Source: CAJQQK01 sp963696075 (lineage in GTDB: Bacteria; Pseudomonadota; Alphaproteobacteria; Rhizobiales; Hyphomicrobiaceae). From it: a DNA stretch of 48,187 nucleotides. The notes beneath the pieces are model-generated. The model was not told the DNA's origin. It saw only the letters and a list, made by a program, of their open reading frames with translations, and did not search any database. The translations under genes were made by a program, and so were the position numbers. This document shows positions 35,731 to 44,571 of this stretch, piece by piece. The stretch covers positions 1 to 48,187 of the forward strand of contig CAVOJD010000028.1 in the NCBI GenBank assembly GCA_963696075.1, read 5' to 3'. Each line of letters begins with the position of its first letter. Position 1 is the stretch's first letter.

Positions 35731-36246
35731 TTCAGAAATATGGTCAGGCGGGATATCGGAACGGACGATTGCGCCCGGTGGGCCTGGATCACACTGCGTA
35801 TAGTGTCGGCACCGTGCCACGGCCAAGCAGATATGAAATTGGCGCAGCCAGGATCCAGATGCTGGCTATCCTAGGGTGGGTCGCCTATACTTTCGGGCCC
35901 TAATCGCCGCTAAATCGTGACGACATTCCACTGACGCTCTTTGGCGTCCTGCTGGACCTGTTCATTTGTCGGGACAGCAGCGGAGAGGGGTAGATGCATT
36001 GCCGGATGCGACTTGGTAAAGTTCATGCTACAGAGCGAGCAAGCAGGCGCTGCATTGGACCGGTTTACGGATTCGAAACATAAGCGATTTGAGTGGAAGC
36101 TTGCGCTCGTTTGCGGGGGCGGGACGATTATGTTTGTTGGTCTTGTTGTTGTATGCGGGCAACGCGGCGGATGTCGAACGCTGCCTAGAACCTCTTGTTA
36201 GCGGATCACGAACAGGGGGCGGTGGTGGCAGGGGAGGTGTGACCGA
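35731..36246. other. Intergenic region, no firm gene
   Basis: About 500 bases between the IS and the glycosyltransferase gene. A plus-strand open frame (35941-36201) has no recognisable domain and no clear ribosome site, and is not called. The region was probably the natural downstream of the protease before the insertion; it should contain the promoter of the glycosyltransferase gene. Confidence 0.4.
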
Positions 36247-38343
36247 ATGAATGTGCACGACGCCATTGACGCGGGGGAATTGTTCGATCTTGCGCGGAAC
36301 GCTTTCGCCGCTCGGCAGTACCGCACTGCGCAACTGCACTCTGATGCTGTATGGCGCAATCTCAAACAGCGGGATCTGCGACAACGGATGTCTCCCAGTG
36401 ACAACGTGGAGCATTCCATTGTCGTCGTGACCCATAAGCAGACCGATGGTTTCCTAGAACTGCTTGAGGCGATTGCTGACTATCAGAGCCAATTGGGTTT
36501 TGAGATTGTTCTGGTCAATAACGGAAATGAGCACCTGCCTGCGTTGATTGGAAGCCTGAGCCTGGCGTGTACGTTGGTCGACCCTGGCTTCAACTACGGC
36601 GCATCGGGGGGGCGCAATCTTGGCGCTCACTATGCGCGCGGGCGCAATCTGATATTCATAGACGATGACGGTATTCCAGAGGCTGGATCTCTGGAGAAGC
36701 TAATTGCCTGCAAGGACCTCTACCATGCGGTGTCGGTACGGGGGCGGATCGAGCCGCGAACCGATCCGAGCAAGACGATTCCGCATTATGATAAAGGGGG
36801 TCGCGTTATTCCCTCGATGCCTGATACGGAGGGCTTTTGTGTCTGGGATCGAGCTGTTTATCTGCGATATGGCGGCATGGACCCTCTACTTTACGGCCAT
36901 GAAGGTGTGCTGCTCTGCTGCAAGATGTTTCGCTTCTATGGGCCGAACTATTTTCTCTATACGCCAGATGCCACGATGTATCACGATTTCTACAACGATG
37001 AAGCCCAACTTGCGAAAAAGAATGAACGTCACTCGCGCAATGACGCTTATGTCAAACATTTGGGCATTGATCGGTTTGCAGTTGCCCGGGTTTTCTATGA
37101 AACGAAAAATTCGCGCGAGTTGTCAGCTGCCTTTATTAGTTCTGCAATCTCCAAGGCGGCGCAGGACAGTGCCGGTATACCAATCAGTGTCATAACCACT
37201 GCCAAAAACGGGCGCGCCTTCATCGATGACTTCGTGATCAGTCTCAAAGGGCAGACGCACAACAATTTCGAGGTGGTTTTTGTGGATGATGGCTCCACTG
37301 ACGGCACGCTTGAATATTTGCGGGATGTTTGGGGTGATGATGACCGGTTACGGACCATTGCGGGCATGGATACTGGTCGTGGGGCGGCCTTGACGGCAGC
37401 AGTCCGTGCGGCAACGCACGAGGTTGCGGTGATCTGCGATGTTGACGATATCAGCGTTCCGCACCGATTCGAATGGACGGCAAGCTACTTCGCCGAACGA
37501 TCCGAGGCATCGTGCTGTGCCTTCTACTGTTTCAACGAACAGAGTGCCATTCGCATGAGTCGGCCTTTTTGCACGGACAGGTCGAGCATCAGGGCGAGAT
37601 CAGTTACGGGGATGCCCGTTTCATTTCCCTCTTTCGCCTTCAGGCGAAGCGACTTCAGCGATAGATTTGATGACGAACTGGAGGGCGGGGTTGACTGCGA
37701 ATGGCTATTCCGGAGCTTCGCCACTTCGTCCAAAGATGGAGAGATTTTGCCACGTCCCGCGGTTTATTATCGGCTGCACGATGGGCAGATCACGACGACC
37801 AAGCGACATTTTCAAAGAGCTAAAGCCCTGGAGTGTGTCGGTAAGCTGCATGAGGCTTTGCTGGGAGATTCAGGCGAAGCCGACGCAGAGGCGATTGCCT
37901 TGCTTAGCGGATGGTCACCGCTCAGCGAAGGCCAACAATTATTGGCTGTGAGGGAATACACACTGAAGCTGTCCGTGGCGGCTGAGAACCTTGATGGATG
38001 TAACGCGATGGATGTGCGGCGGCATCTCAATGACACCTTTCTAGACCTGCAGGAACGCAGGATGCGGGCGGATTATAATAAGATAAAATCAATGTACGAG
38101 CGAACCCGTTCGGGAGGTTCTCCCGATTCTGGATTTGATCAGCTCGATCAGGATGTCGCCACTGACTACGGGCCACTTGGACTTCGGCGCGTGTTCTGGC
38201 CGTTCTGCTATGCTGCGATTTGGGTTCTTGGTGGAAGCGCAAACGACCGGAAACGGTTTCGCACCAACCCGGCAGCGTTCTATTTGAGCTTGAAGAACAA
38301 ATCACAGAGTCGGGCGGGCTTGTTATTCTTTCCTGCTAAATAA
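36247..38343 (+). CDS. Large protein with two family 2 glycosyltransferase domains
   Basis: 698 residues. After about 50 helical residues, a first GT-A domain (57-300) reads SIVVVTHKQTDGFLELLEAI, IVLVNNG and a metal-binding type IDDDG near 138-142. A second GT-A domain (about 315-560) reads ISVITTAKNGRAFIDDFV, FEVVFVDDGSTDGTLEYL and VICDVDD near 397. The C-terminal 140 residues are helical without membrane segments. Each domain would transfer a sugar from a nucleotide donor at the cytoplasmic face; two domains in one chain is common for enzymes that make repeating polysaccharides. GTG or other starts are possible, but the ATG at 36247 follows a purine-rich stretch (GGGGAGGTGTGACCGA). It is followed after three bases by the methyltransferase frame, so they are one operon. 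Confidence 0.88.
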   Translation: MNVHDAIDAGELFDLARNAFAARQYRTAQLHSDAVWRNLKQRDLRQRMSPSDNVEHSIVVVTHKQTDGFLELLEAIADYQSQLGFEIVLVNNGNEHLPALIGSLSLACTLVDPGFNYGASGGRNLGAHYARGRNLIFIDDDGIPEAGSLEKLIACKDLYHAVSVRGRIEPRTDPSKTIPHYDKGGRVIPSMPDTEGFCVWDRAVYLRYGGMDPLLYGHEGVLLCCKMFRFYGPNYFLYTPDATMYHDFYNDEAQLAKKNERHSRNDAYVKHLGIDRFAVARVFYETKNSRELSAAFISSAISKAAQDSAGIPISVITTAKNGRAFIDDFVISLKGQTHNNFEVVFVDDGSTDGTLEYLRDVWGDDDRLRTIAGMDTGRGAALTAAVRAATHEVAVICDVDDISVPHRFEWTASYFAERSEASCCAFYCFNEQSAIRMSRPFCTDRSSIRARSVTGMPVSFPSFAFRRSDFSDRFDDELEGGVDCEWLFRSFATSSKDGEILPRPAVYYRLHDGQITTTKRHFQRAKALECVGKLHEALLGDSGEADAEAIALLSGWSPLSEGQQLLAVREYTLKLSVAAENLDGCNAMDVRRHLNDTFLDLQERRMRADYNKIKSMYERTRSGGSPDSGFDQLDQDVATDYGPLGLRRVFWPFCYAAIWVLGGSANDRKRFRTNPAAFYLSLKNKSQSRAGLLFFPAK

Positions 38344-38361
38344 GATATGGAAGGGGTTGCC

Positions 38362-39024
38362 ATGACGTTGCCCACGGACGAAGAAATAGAAGATTTTCAT
38401 GCGCGACAGAGAGATCTGATGCACAGATGCCTGGATGGCATTATTGATAATCCTAATGTTTTTCTGGACAAATCATCTCACCAGTCAACTCTCTTTATGC
38501 TCGAGATCATTCCGCTTATTCACGAGCTATATTTCAGCGAGCCTGTGAACGTTTGTAAAAAGGTTCTCGATGTCGGGCCGCAAACGTTTTCCGGAACGGG
38601 CCTCCTGCAGCGGTTGCACGGTCCTGATACGTTTTGTCAACTTAAAATGGATGTGTCGGCTATTGATATTAATGATAAATTTCAAAAGCTTGGAAAAATA
38701 GTAGCGCCTGACGTGCGCTTTATAAAGGGCGATATTTTTCAGCTCGACAGTGCTTTTGACTTGATTATATGTAGCCATGTCATAGAGCATGTAGAGGAGC
38801 CGCTTACATTTATATCCAGATTGAGAGACTTGGCGCATGATTACGTGATTGTTGCCTGCCCGTGGAACGAGACGCCTATTAGGACGGTAGGCCATGTCAA
38901 CACTATTGATAAGGTGTTTGTCCGCAAGAGCGGAGCCAAGGGGCAGAGGATCTTCACCAACTTCAGTTGGGGCAAACAGCGAGAAGTGAGCATTTTCTGG
39001 TATGATGGGCGGTTGAGGCGTTAG
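38362..39024 (+). CDS. SAM-dependent methyltransferase-like protein
   Basis: 220 residues from the ATG at 38362, favoured by AAGGGG five bases upstream; an in-frame ATG at 38347 would add five residues. Motif I is VLDVGPQTFSGTG at 68-80 (a wider loop than usual), and CSHVIEHVEEP is the typical Class I motif found in sugar or small-molecule methyltransferases. The region from about 38400 to 38900 is clearly less GC-rich than the rest of the window and uses many A/T-ending codons, a sign of acquisition from another genome. It lies between two glycosyltransferase genes and may methylate a sugar of the polysaccharide or its reducing/nonreducing end. The target is not readable from the sequence. 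Confidence 0.8.
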   Translation: MTLPTDEEIEDFHARQRDLMHRCLDGIIDNPNVFLDKSSHQSTLFMLEIIPLIHELYFSEPVNVCKKVLDVGPQTFSGTGLLQRLHGPDTFCQLKMDVSAIDINDKFQKLGKIVAPDVRFIKGDIFQLDSAFDLIICSHVIEHVEEPLTFISRLRDLAHDYVIVACPWNETPIRTVGHVNTIDKVFVRKSGAKGQRIFTNFSWGKQREVSIFWYDGRLRR

Positions 39025-39066
39025 TGACCCCGCTGGGAGAGGTATCTCCGCTTTGGGACGCCGAGT

Positions 39067-39931
39067 ATGACTTTCCTGAGTGTCATCATTCCTCACAAGA
39101 ATCGGGCAAAGCAGCTTGCTGAGTTGATCCGGTTGCTTGACGAGCAGGCGGCCGAGGTTGCTTTTGCGGTAGAAGTCATCGTCGTGGATGACGGCTCAGT
39201 GATGAGTCCCGCAGATTCCGTTCTGCCGCAACCTCGAGTTTCATATGATCAACCGGGACACCTCGTCTGGGGCGCCTGCTGCCAGGCGCCTCGGACTCGC
39301 GGCAGCTGTTGGCGCGGTTGTTCATTTTCATGACTCAGATGATCTCGTTGGGCGAGGGTGGCTGGCTGCTACTGCATCGGCGTTTGCCGGCGATCCCGAC
39401 TTGGACGTTCTGGTTACGTCACGGGAGGTGCAAGACCGTGATGATGGATTGCCGAGGTTCGTGCATCCCTACATGCCGTGGAGGCTGAAAGACAATATCC
39501 CGCTATTGGCTCATTACCAGAAGTTCGAGAATGCTATTGGCCCGCTCGGCGGAGTGACATTCTCGCGTCGCATAGTTGCCGAGCAGGATCTTTGCGACGC
39601 GCCGGCGTCTCAGGACTGGCTGATGTATGACGGTGTGTTGTTGCGCGCAAAGAAGCTCGATGTGCGCAAAGATATTCATTTTATTTACCGAAATCATGGG
39701 TCTGACCGTATTAGCGCGCAACCGTGGCGACGAGTTAGAGGATTTGTCGTGGCCAGTCGGAAGAGGTTTGGCGCACCGCGAGCGCAACGTTTGGCATTGC
39801 TGCTCTATTGCGCAGTTTCTGCTCGGTCGGTGCAGAGAGTCGTCGAGGTCGAGCACGCCGCCTGGCTTCGAATTCTGTGTCGAAGTCTCGCAAGGTTTCC
39901 ACGTCTGGCCCGGTTGGCTGGACTAGTATGA
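39067..39931 (+). pseudogene. Family 2 glycosyltransferase, frame broken
   Basis: The ATG at 39067 opens a GT-A fold (FLSVIIPHKNRAKQLAELIR, VEVIVVDDGS). At about 39247 one extra base shifts the frame; skipping it joins RVSY to INRDTSSGAPAARRLGLAAA and then VVHFHDSDDLV, the usual GT2 order of donor-binding strand, ARNxG-like helix and metal-binding DSDD. The rest (to 39931) contains GGVTFSRRIV and a basic C-terminal helix. Joined it would be about 288 residues. Everything on both sides is well conserved, so the break is either recent or an error. It follows the methyltransferase gene by about 40 bases. Confidence 0.8.
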
Positions 39932-40080
39932 TGACGGTTGTGGGGTATCAACGCGAGCGAGTTACGACCAACCCGTCGGCCGGCCAGGGTGGCGATATGG
40001 TTCGCGCGCAATCTGGGTCACTGGACATGCGCACAATCTGGTGACGCATCGCGCTGTTCGCTCAAATCGAGCTATCGGCG

Positions 40081-41409
40081 TCACTGCACATGGTCCCGGA
40101 TTGAATAGACAATCAATACACCGATGGCCCACAGAACGAGGGCGATGAGGCTGACGATTACCGTGTTTAGCAAGCGCTGAGGGTAGATCGCGGATTGGGG
40201 TTTGCGGGGTGGCAGGAAGGTTGCCAGGTAGCGTTGTTGCTGATCCGCGGTAATACGCGCGCGCTCAAGCGACGAGAGCGCGGACAGGTAGGCCTTCTGC
40301 GCGAATTCCTGTTCCATCTGAAGACTTTGGTAGTCCTCAACGACGCCCGATAGCGTTGTGCCGGTCGGGTTGGCGCCGGCCTGGCCGAATTTGGCGCGTT
40401 CGGCGCCGAGTTGTTCCTCAAGGGCCTTTATCTGGGATTTCGTAAAAAGGATTGAGGGGGCGTTCTCAGCCATGAAGGTGCGCTGGGAGGCAAGTTTCGT
40501 GCGGGCTTCGTTGATCTGAGTCTGGAGGGCAGATAAGCGCTGCAGGTTCGCCTGGGCGGTCAGCGAGGGGTCGATATCCTGTTCGCGTTCGCGGAAATTC
40601 CTGAGTTCGCGTTGATTCTTCCGCAGGCGCTCTTCGGCACGGGTGACTTCGGATTGGGCGCTGGTGACGGCATCGAGCCGCGCGCGTTGTGAGAGCTTGT
40701 TGACGAGCTTTTCGCTCTCGTCGAGGACGGCCTTGGAAATGGCGACGGAATCTTCCGGCGAGAACGAGCGGATCTCAACGGCGACGATGTTGGAGGAGTT
40801 GTCGTAACTGATGCCCACCATCGATTTCCAGTACTCGACGAATTGCTCGATGGGCGCGTTGATGTCAGTGAATGCCGCAATGGGGTCGGCGTTGGGATGA
40901 TTGAACATTTGGCGCAAGGCTAAGCGATCTTCGAGCAAGCGGACCAGCTCGGTGCTATGGATGTAGTCCATCAGGATATAAGAATCGGTCGTTGTTGAGC
41001 CAGAGCCGGAGACGCCTGTGAAGGCGCCGAGGATGTCGGGTGTCGGACCGGCTTCGAGGCCGCGGACGGCGAAGCGGACTTCGACGGCATATTGGTTTGC
41101 AGCCCAGAGCGAATAGTAGGCGGCGCCAGCAAGGGCGGGCAGGAGCGCGAAGAGTATGAAGGAAAGGGAAAGCAGGCGGCGGCGCACCTTTTGAGGGCGC
41201 GCCTTGCCCGAGGGCGGGGCTGCGGGCGGTGGCGGAACCTCCTTGGCGGGAGGCTTTACGCCGGGCTGGCGGGAGGCGGGAGGCGGTTGAGTGGCCTGGC
41301 CATCTGCGTCCTTCTTGGGGGCGAGGGGCTGCAGCGCATCGGCGATGCCTGGTTGCGGTGGCGCAGGCTTTTGCTGAGCGTCGAGGTTATGGTGTGAAAT
41401 CCCCGTCAC
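40081..41409 (-). CDS. kpsE: Capsule export inner-membrane protein, KpsE/BexC/CtrB family
   Basis: 442 residues. A proline-rich cytoplasmic N-terminus (to about 75) leads to a first membrane segment (LLSLSFILFALLPALAGAAYYSLW). A long periplasmic region follows with coiled coils (about 235-345, rich in Arg, Glu and Gln), and a second membrane segment near the C-terminus (TVIVSLIALVLWAIGVLIVY). This topology is that of the polysaccharide co-polymerase-type protein that bridges the KpsMT transporter to the outer-membrane channel. It is the last of three minus-strand genes, KpsM-KpsT-KpsE, about 105 bases after kpsT. Confidence 0.93.
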   Translation of the reverse strand: MTGISHHNLDAQQKPAPPQPGIADALQPLAPKKDADGQATQPPPASRQPGVKPPAKEVPPPPAAPPSGKARPQKVRRRLLSLSFILFALLPALAGAAYYSLWAANQYAVEVRFAVRGLEAGPTPDILGAFTGVSGSGSTTTDSYILMDYIHSTELVRLLEDRLALRQMFNHPNADPIAAFTDINAPIEQFVEYWKSMVGISYDNSSNIVAVEIRSFSPEDSVAISKAVLDESEKLVNKLSQRARLDAVTSAQSEVTRAEERLRKNQRELRNFREREQDIDPSLTAQANLQRLSALQTQINEARTKLASQRTFMAENAPSILFTKSQIKALEEQLGAERAKFGQAGANPTGTTLSGVVEDYQSLQMEQEFAQKAYLSALSSLERARITADQQQRYLATFLPPRKPQSAIYPQRLLNTVIVSLIALVLWAIGVLIVYSIRDHVQ

Positions 41410-41514
41410 GGTCGCTACTCAAACTCCCTCGTGCCACATCTGAAACTCGATATCATCCGTTGCCTATCGGCGCGGCTTGGACGTCTTGCCCCGCTTTGCG
41501 GCGGGTCGCAATCG

Positions 41515-42168
41515 TCACGCGTTCTGGTTGGCCTCGTGATGCGCTATTGCGTCTTCGACGTTGTCGTAGAGTATCATCTCGCCCCCCTCCATAACCGCTC
41601 CCATATCACAGTATTCGCGCAGGGTGTTGTTTTGATGTGAGATCATGATGATGTTCGCGGTCGCGAGCTTTTGTTTGAACGCGGCCTGTGAACGCTTTTT
41701 GAAGCGGCTGTCGCCGACGGCGGTGATTTCGTCGACCAGGTAGCACTCGAAATCGACAGCGAGGCTGACACCGAAGGAGAGACGGGCGCGCATGCCGGAG
41801 GAATAAGTCCTGACGGGCATGTAGAGGTGTTCGCCGAGCTCAGAAAACTCCTTTACGTAGTCGATGAGCGCTTCGGTATCCTGTCCATAGATTCTGGCAA
41901 CGAACTGGGCGTTTTCGAGGCCGGACAAGGAGCCGTTGAAGCTGCCTGCGAAGCCCAGTGGGAAGGAAACCCGGACGTCGCGGCGGATTTCGCCGCTGTC
42001 GGGTTTTTCTGCACCAGATATCAGGCGCATCAAGGTTGTTTTGCCGGCGCCGTTGCGGCCGAGCACGGCAATGTTGCGCCTTGGGAAGTGGGCCGTGAGA
42101 TCGTGCAGGATGACCTTGTGATCGGCGCGGACGCGGTAGCGTTTGTGAACGTTCTTGAAATGGATCAT
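41515..42168 (-). CDS. kpsT: Capsule exporter ATPase KpsT
   Basis: 217 residues from the ATG at 42168, which overlaps the kpsM stop codon in ATGA; the open frame extends 21 codons further into kpsM but that start is not needed. Walker A is GRNGAGKTT at 37-45, the ABC signature YSSGMRARL begins at 122, and Walker B CYLVDEITAVGD is near 142-153, all typical of the KpsT/Wzt-short subfamily without a carbohydrate-binding domain. It provides the energy for moving finished capsule across the inner membrane with KpsM. Confidence 0.95.
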   Translation of the reverse strand: MIHFKNVHKRYRVRADHKVILHDLTAHFPRRNIAVLGRNGAGKTTLMRLISGAEKPDSGEIRRDVRVSFPLGFAGSFNGSLSGLENAQFVARIYGQDTEALIDYVKEFSELGEHLYMPVRTYSSGMRARLSFGVSLAVDFECYLVDEITAVGDSRFKKRSQAAFKQKLATANIIMISHQNNTLREYCDMGAVMEGGEMILYDNVEDAIAHHEANQNA

Positions 42169-42953
42169 TGGGCATGTCCGCGGAAGGCGCGCTCGGCGGC
42201 CAGCCCGATCAAAGTCAGGGCGAGGCCGCACGACAGTAGGTAGAACTCATTCAGGTCAGTGGCCCGATAGTTGGCGAAATAGCCAGCACGAATGGTCTCA
42301 ATGCCGTGGATGACGGGGTTCCAGACTAAGAGGTCGCGCACAGAAGGTGGCAGCGATTCAAGCGAGAAGAAGATGCCTGATATCAGCATCATAGGCGTCA
42401 TGATGATGCGTAGGACGTTTTGCCAAGAGGGAATGAAGTCGATGATGACAGCGCTGGTCAGCCCTATGCCGAAGGCAAATAATGAAAGAAGGGCTAGTCC
42501 ACGTAAAACACTAAGGAGGTCGTCGGGTAAGGCGACATCATAGGCAGCGAGCAACATGGCGACGACCAGCATGGCGACGAACAGAGTCGTGACAACCTCG
42601 AGGATTAAACGCCCGAGTATTGTGTCGAGAGGCTGAACGATTGGGTACATCATCAGGGCCTTGTTGGCCTGAAACGCACCGGCGAGCTGGTTCGTGATGT
42701 TGCGCCAGAGGTGGAAGGGGAGAATGCCGGTCGCGAAGAACAGCGCCATGGAATTCCCGAACGGCGGGTGGCGGTCCATGAAGAAGAAGATGCCTGAAAA
42801 AGCTGCAATAAATGCGAGAGGTTCGGCGATCGCCCACAGGTAGCCGAACTGGGAGCGGCCGAAGCGGATGCGCATTTCGCGCAGGACGAGGGCGAAGACG
42901 ACGCGTGATTGTACCGCGAGTGCCTCGGTTACTCTTGATGGCGAAGCATTCAT
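42165..42953 (-). CDS. kpsM: Capsule exporter permease KpsM (ABC-2 type)
   Basis: 262 residues with six likely membrane helices and the ABC-2 pattern: an amphipathic N-terminus (VVFALVLREMRIRFGRSQFGYLWAIAEPL) and later LRIIMTPMMLISGIFFSLESLPP. It forms the channel through which KpsT drives the lipid-linked polysaccharide. Its stop overlaps the kpsT start by four bases. It is divergent from the KpsS gene across about 260 bases that must contain both promoters. Confidence 0.95.
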   Translation of the reverse strand: MNASPSRVTEALAVQSRVVFALVLREMRIRFGRSQFGYLWAIAEPLAFIAAFSGIFFFMDRHPPFGNSMALFFATGILPFHLWRNITNQLAGAFQANKALMMYPIVQPLDTILGRLILEVVTTLFVAMLVVAMLLAAYDVALPDDLLSVLRGLALLSLFAFGIGLTSAVIIDFIPSWQNVLRIIMTPMMLISGIFFSLESLPPSVRDLLVWNPVIHGIETIRAGYFANYRATDLNEFYLLSCGLALTLIGLAAERAFRGHAQ

Positions 42954-43213
42954 CAGCGCTACTCAGGCTTAGGGTGGGCGCAAGGCTTGGCGGTGAATGA
43001 TCGAGGCTCAACGACGCTGCTCCTCGCCACACTTACATCGGCCTTGGGCGCACACGTCAACAATCCTCTTGTGTTTGCCCTCGGTCACTCTGTATCTAAC
43101 AGGCAAAATAAATATTGTGAGATGTCCCGCGGCATCGGAGCGTGGGGCGTCCCTGTTTGAGCGCCGAGATCCACTGCCCCATCAGGCGGCCTCGCATACG
43201 CTCAGGGTCTCCC

Positions 43214-44494
43214 GTGACTCAGCCGAAGACATTCCTCTTTCTCCAAGGCCATCCCTCGACCTTTCCGCGGCGGCTGGCGGATGCGCTGGAGGCGGCGGGG
43301 GCGCGGGTGCTGCGGATCAACTTCTGCTTTGGTGACTGGGTCTACTGGCTGGGACGGCCCGCCGTCAACTATCGTGGGCGCGTTCAGGATTGGGACGCTT
43401 TTCTTGAGCGGTTCATCGCGCGCGAAGGTGTGACGGACATCCTCTATTATGGCGATTGTCGGCCCTATCATCTTGTTGCCAGGGATGTGGCACAGCGGTG
43501 TGGCGTGCGGGCGATTGCCTATGAGTTCGGGTATCTGAGGCCCGACTGGCTGACGCTGGAGCGTGGGGGGATGTCGACGCGCTCGCATTTTCCGACGGAC
43601 CCTGCTGAGATTATGGCGATCGGGGCGCGCTTCGATCAGGCCGACCTCACGGCGCGCTACCGCCATGCGATGGGCGTGGAGCTGTTCCATGAGGTGTTCT
43701 ACAACCTGTCGTCCTATTTCCTCTGGTTCGTCTATCCGAGGTATCACAGCGACCGCTATTATGATCCGCTGGTGGAGTACGTCACGGGGATTCCGCGGCA
43801 GTTGCGGCTGACGGCGAACAAGCGACGGGCGGATGAGATCCTGCAGCGGCTGTGGCAGGCCGAGACCCGGTATTTCGTTTTCCCGCTGCAGCTTCAAAAC
43901 GACTATCAGCTGAGAGCCAACGCGCCTTTTGCGCATCAAAGTGATGCCATTCGCGACGTGATCGGGTCGTTTGCTGCGAACGCGCCCGGGGATAGGCATC
44001 TTGTGTTCAAGTGTCACCCGCTCGACAACGGCGGCGAGGGGTGGCCGGGTCATATTGCGCGGGCTGCAACGGCGGCAAAGGTCAGTGAGCGCGTGCACTA
44101 TATCGACGGCGGGCGGCTCGAGACGATCCTGGATCGCGCGCAGGGATGCGTCTTGATCAACAGCACGGTCGGCATGCATGCAATCGGGCGGGGATGTCCG
44201 GTGAAAGTGCTTGGCGGGGCGGTGTTCGATATCGAGGGACTGGCCGAGCGACGGCCGCTCAATGATTTCTGGGCCGCGCCGCAGAAGCCCGATCCGGCGC
44301 TGGCGGCCTCATTCATCCGGGCGCTTGCCGGTACGATCCAGGTCAAGGGTAATTTCTTTTCGCGCGAGGGGCAGGCGGCCGCGATCCCGGTTTTTGTCGA
44401 GCGATTGATGCATGATGGTGTCAACAGCGATGGGGCATTTGTCGATCCGCCGCCCAGGCTGAGGGTCGCGCAGGCTGCAAACCAAGAGGCTTGA
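43214..44494 (+). CDS. kpsS: KpsS-type capsule Kdo transferase
   Basis: 426 residues from the GTG at 43214 (VTQPKTFLFLQGHPSTF), the position where KpsS/LipB family homology begins; the frame is open back to another GTG at 43142. Recognisable blocks are FLFLQGHPSTFPRRLADAL, ILYYGDCRPYH, YEFGYLRPDWLTLE, YFVFPLQLQNDYQL, VFKCHPLDNG and LINSTVGMHAI. In group 2 capsule systems KpsS adds the first beta-Kdo to the lipid acceptor, after which KpsC extends the linker. It is convergent with the KpsD-type gene. Confidence 0.92.
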   Translation: MTQPKTFLFLQGHPSTFPRRLADALEAAGARVLRINFCFGDWVYWLGRPAVNYRGRVQDWDAFLERFIAREGVTDILYYGDCRPYHLVARDVAQRCGVRAIAYEFGYLRPDWLTLERGGMSTRSHFPTDPAEIMAIGARFDQADLTARYRHAMGVELFHEVFYNLSSYFLWFVYPRYHSDRYYDPLVEYVTGIPRQLRLTANKRRADEILQRLWQAETRYFVFPLQLQNDYQLRANAPFAHQSDAIRDVIGSFAANAPGDRHLVFKCHPLDNGGEGWPGHIARAATAAKVSERVHYIDGGRLETILDRAQGCVLINSTVGMHAIGRGCPVKVLGGAVFDIEGLAERRPLNDFWAAPQKPDPALAASFIRALAGTIQVKGNFFSREGQAAAIPVFVERLMHDGVNSDGAFVDPPPRLRVAQAANQEA

Positions 44495-44571
44495 ACGCGC
44501 CTCATGACGCTTTCAGGCCGCTTTCATGACGCTTTCAGGCCGCGTTCTGGCCGAGGCCTGCCACTGACCGA

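Noticed and set aside
35941..36201. Plus-strand 86-codon frame with one hydrophobic stretch before the glycosyltransferase gene
   Set aside because: The hydrophobic segment alone is not enough; no ribosome site or known relative.
43142..43213. Upstream GTG start for KpsS
   Set aside because: The 24 added residues are Arg/Pro-rich and lie before the conserved start of the family; the GTG at 43214 fits better.
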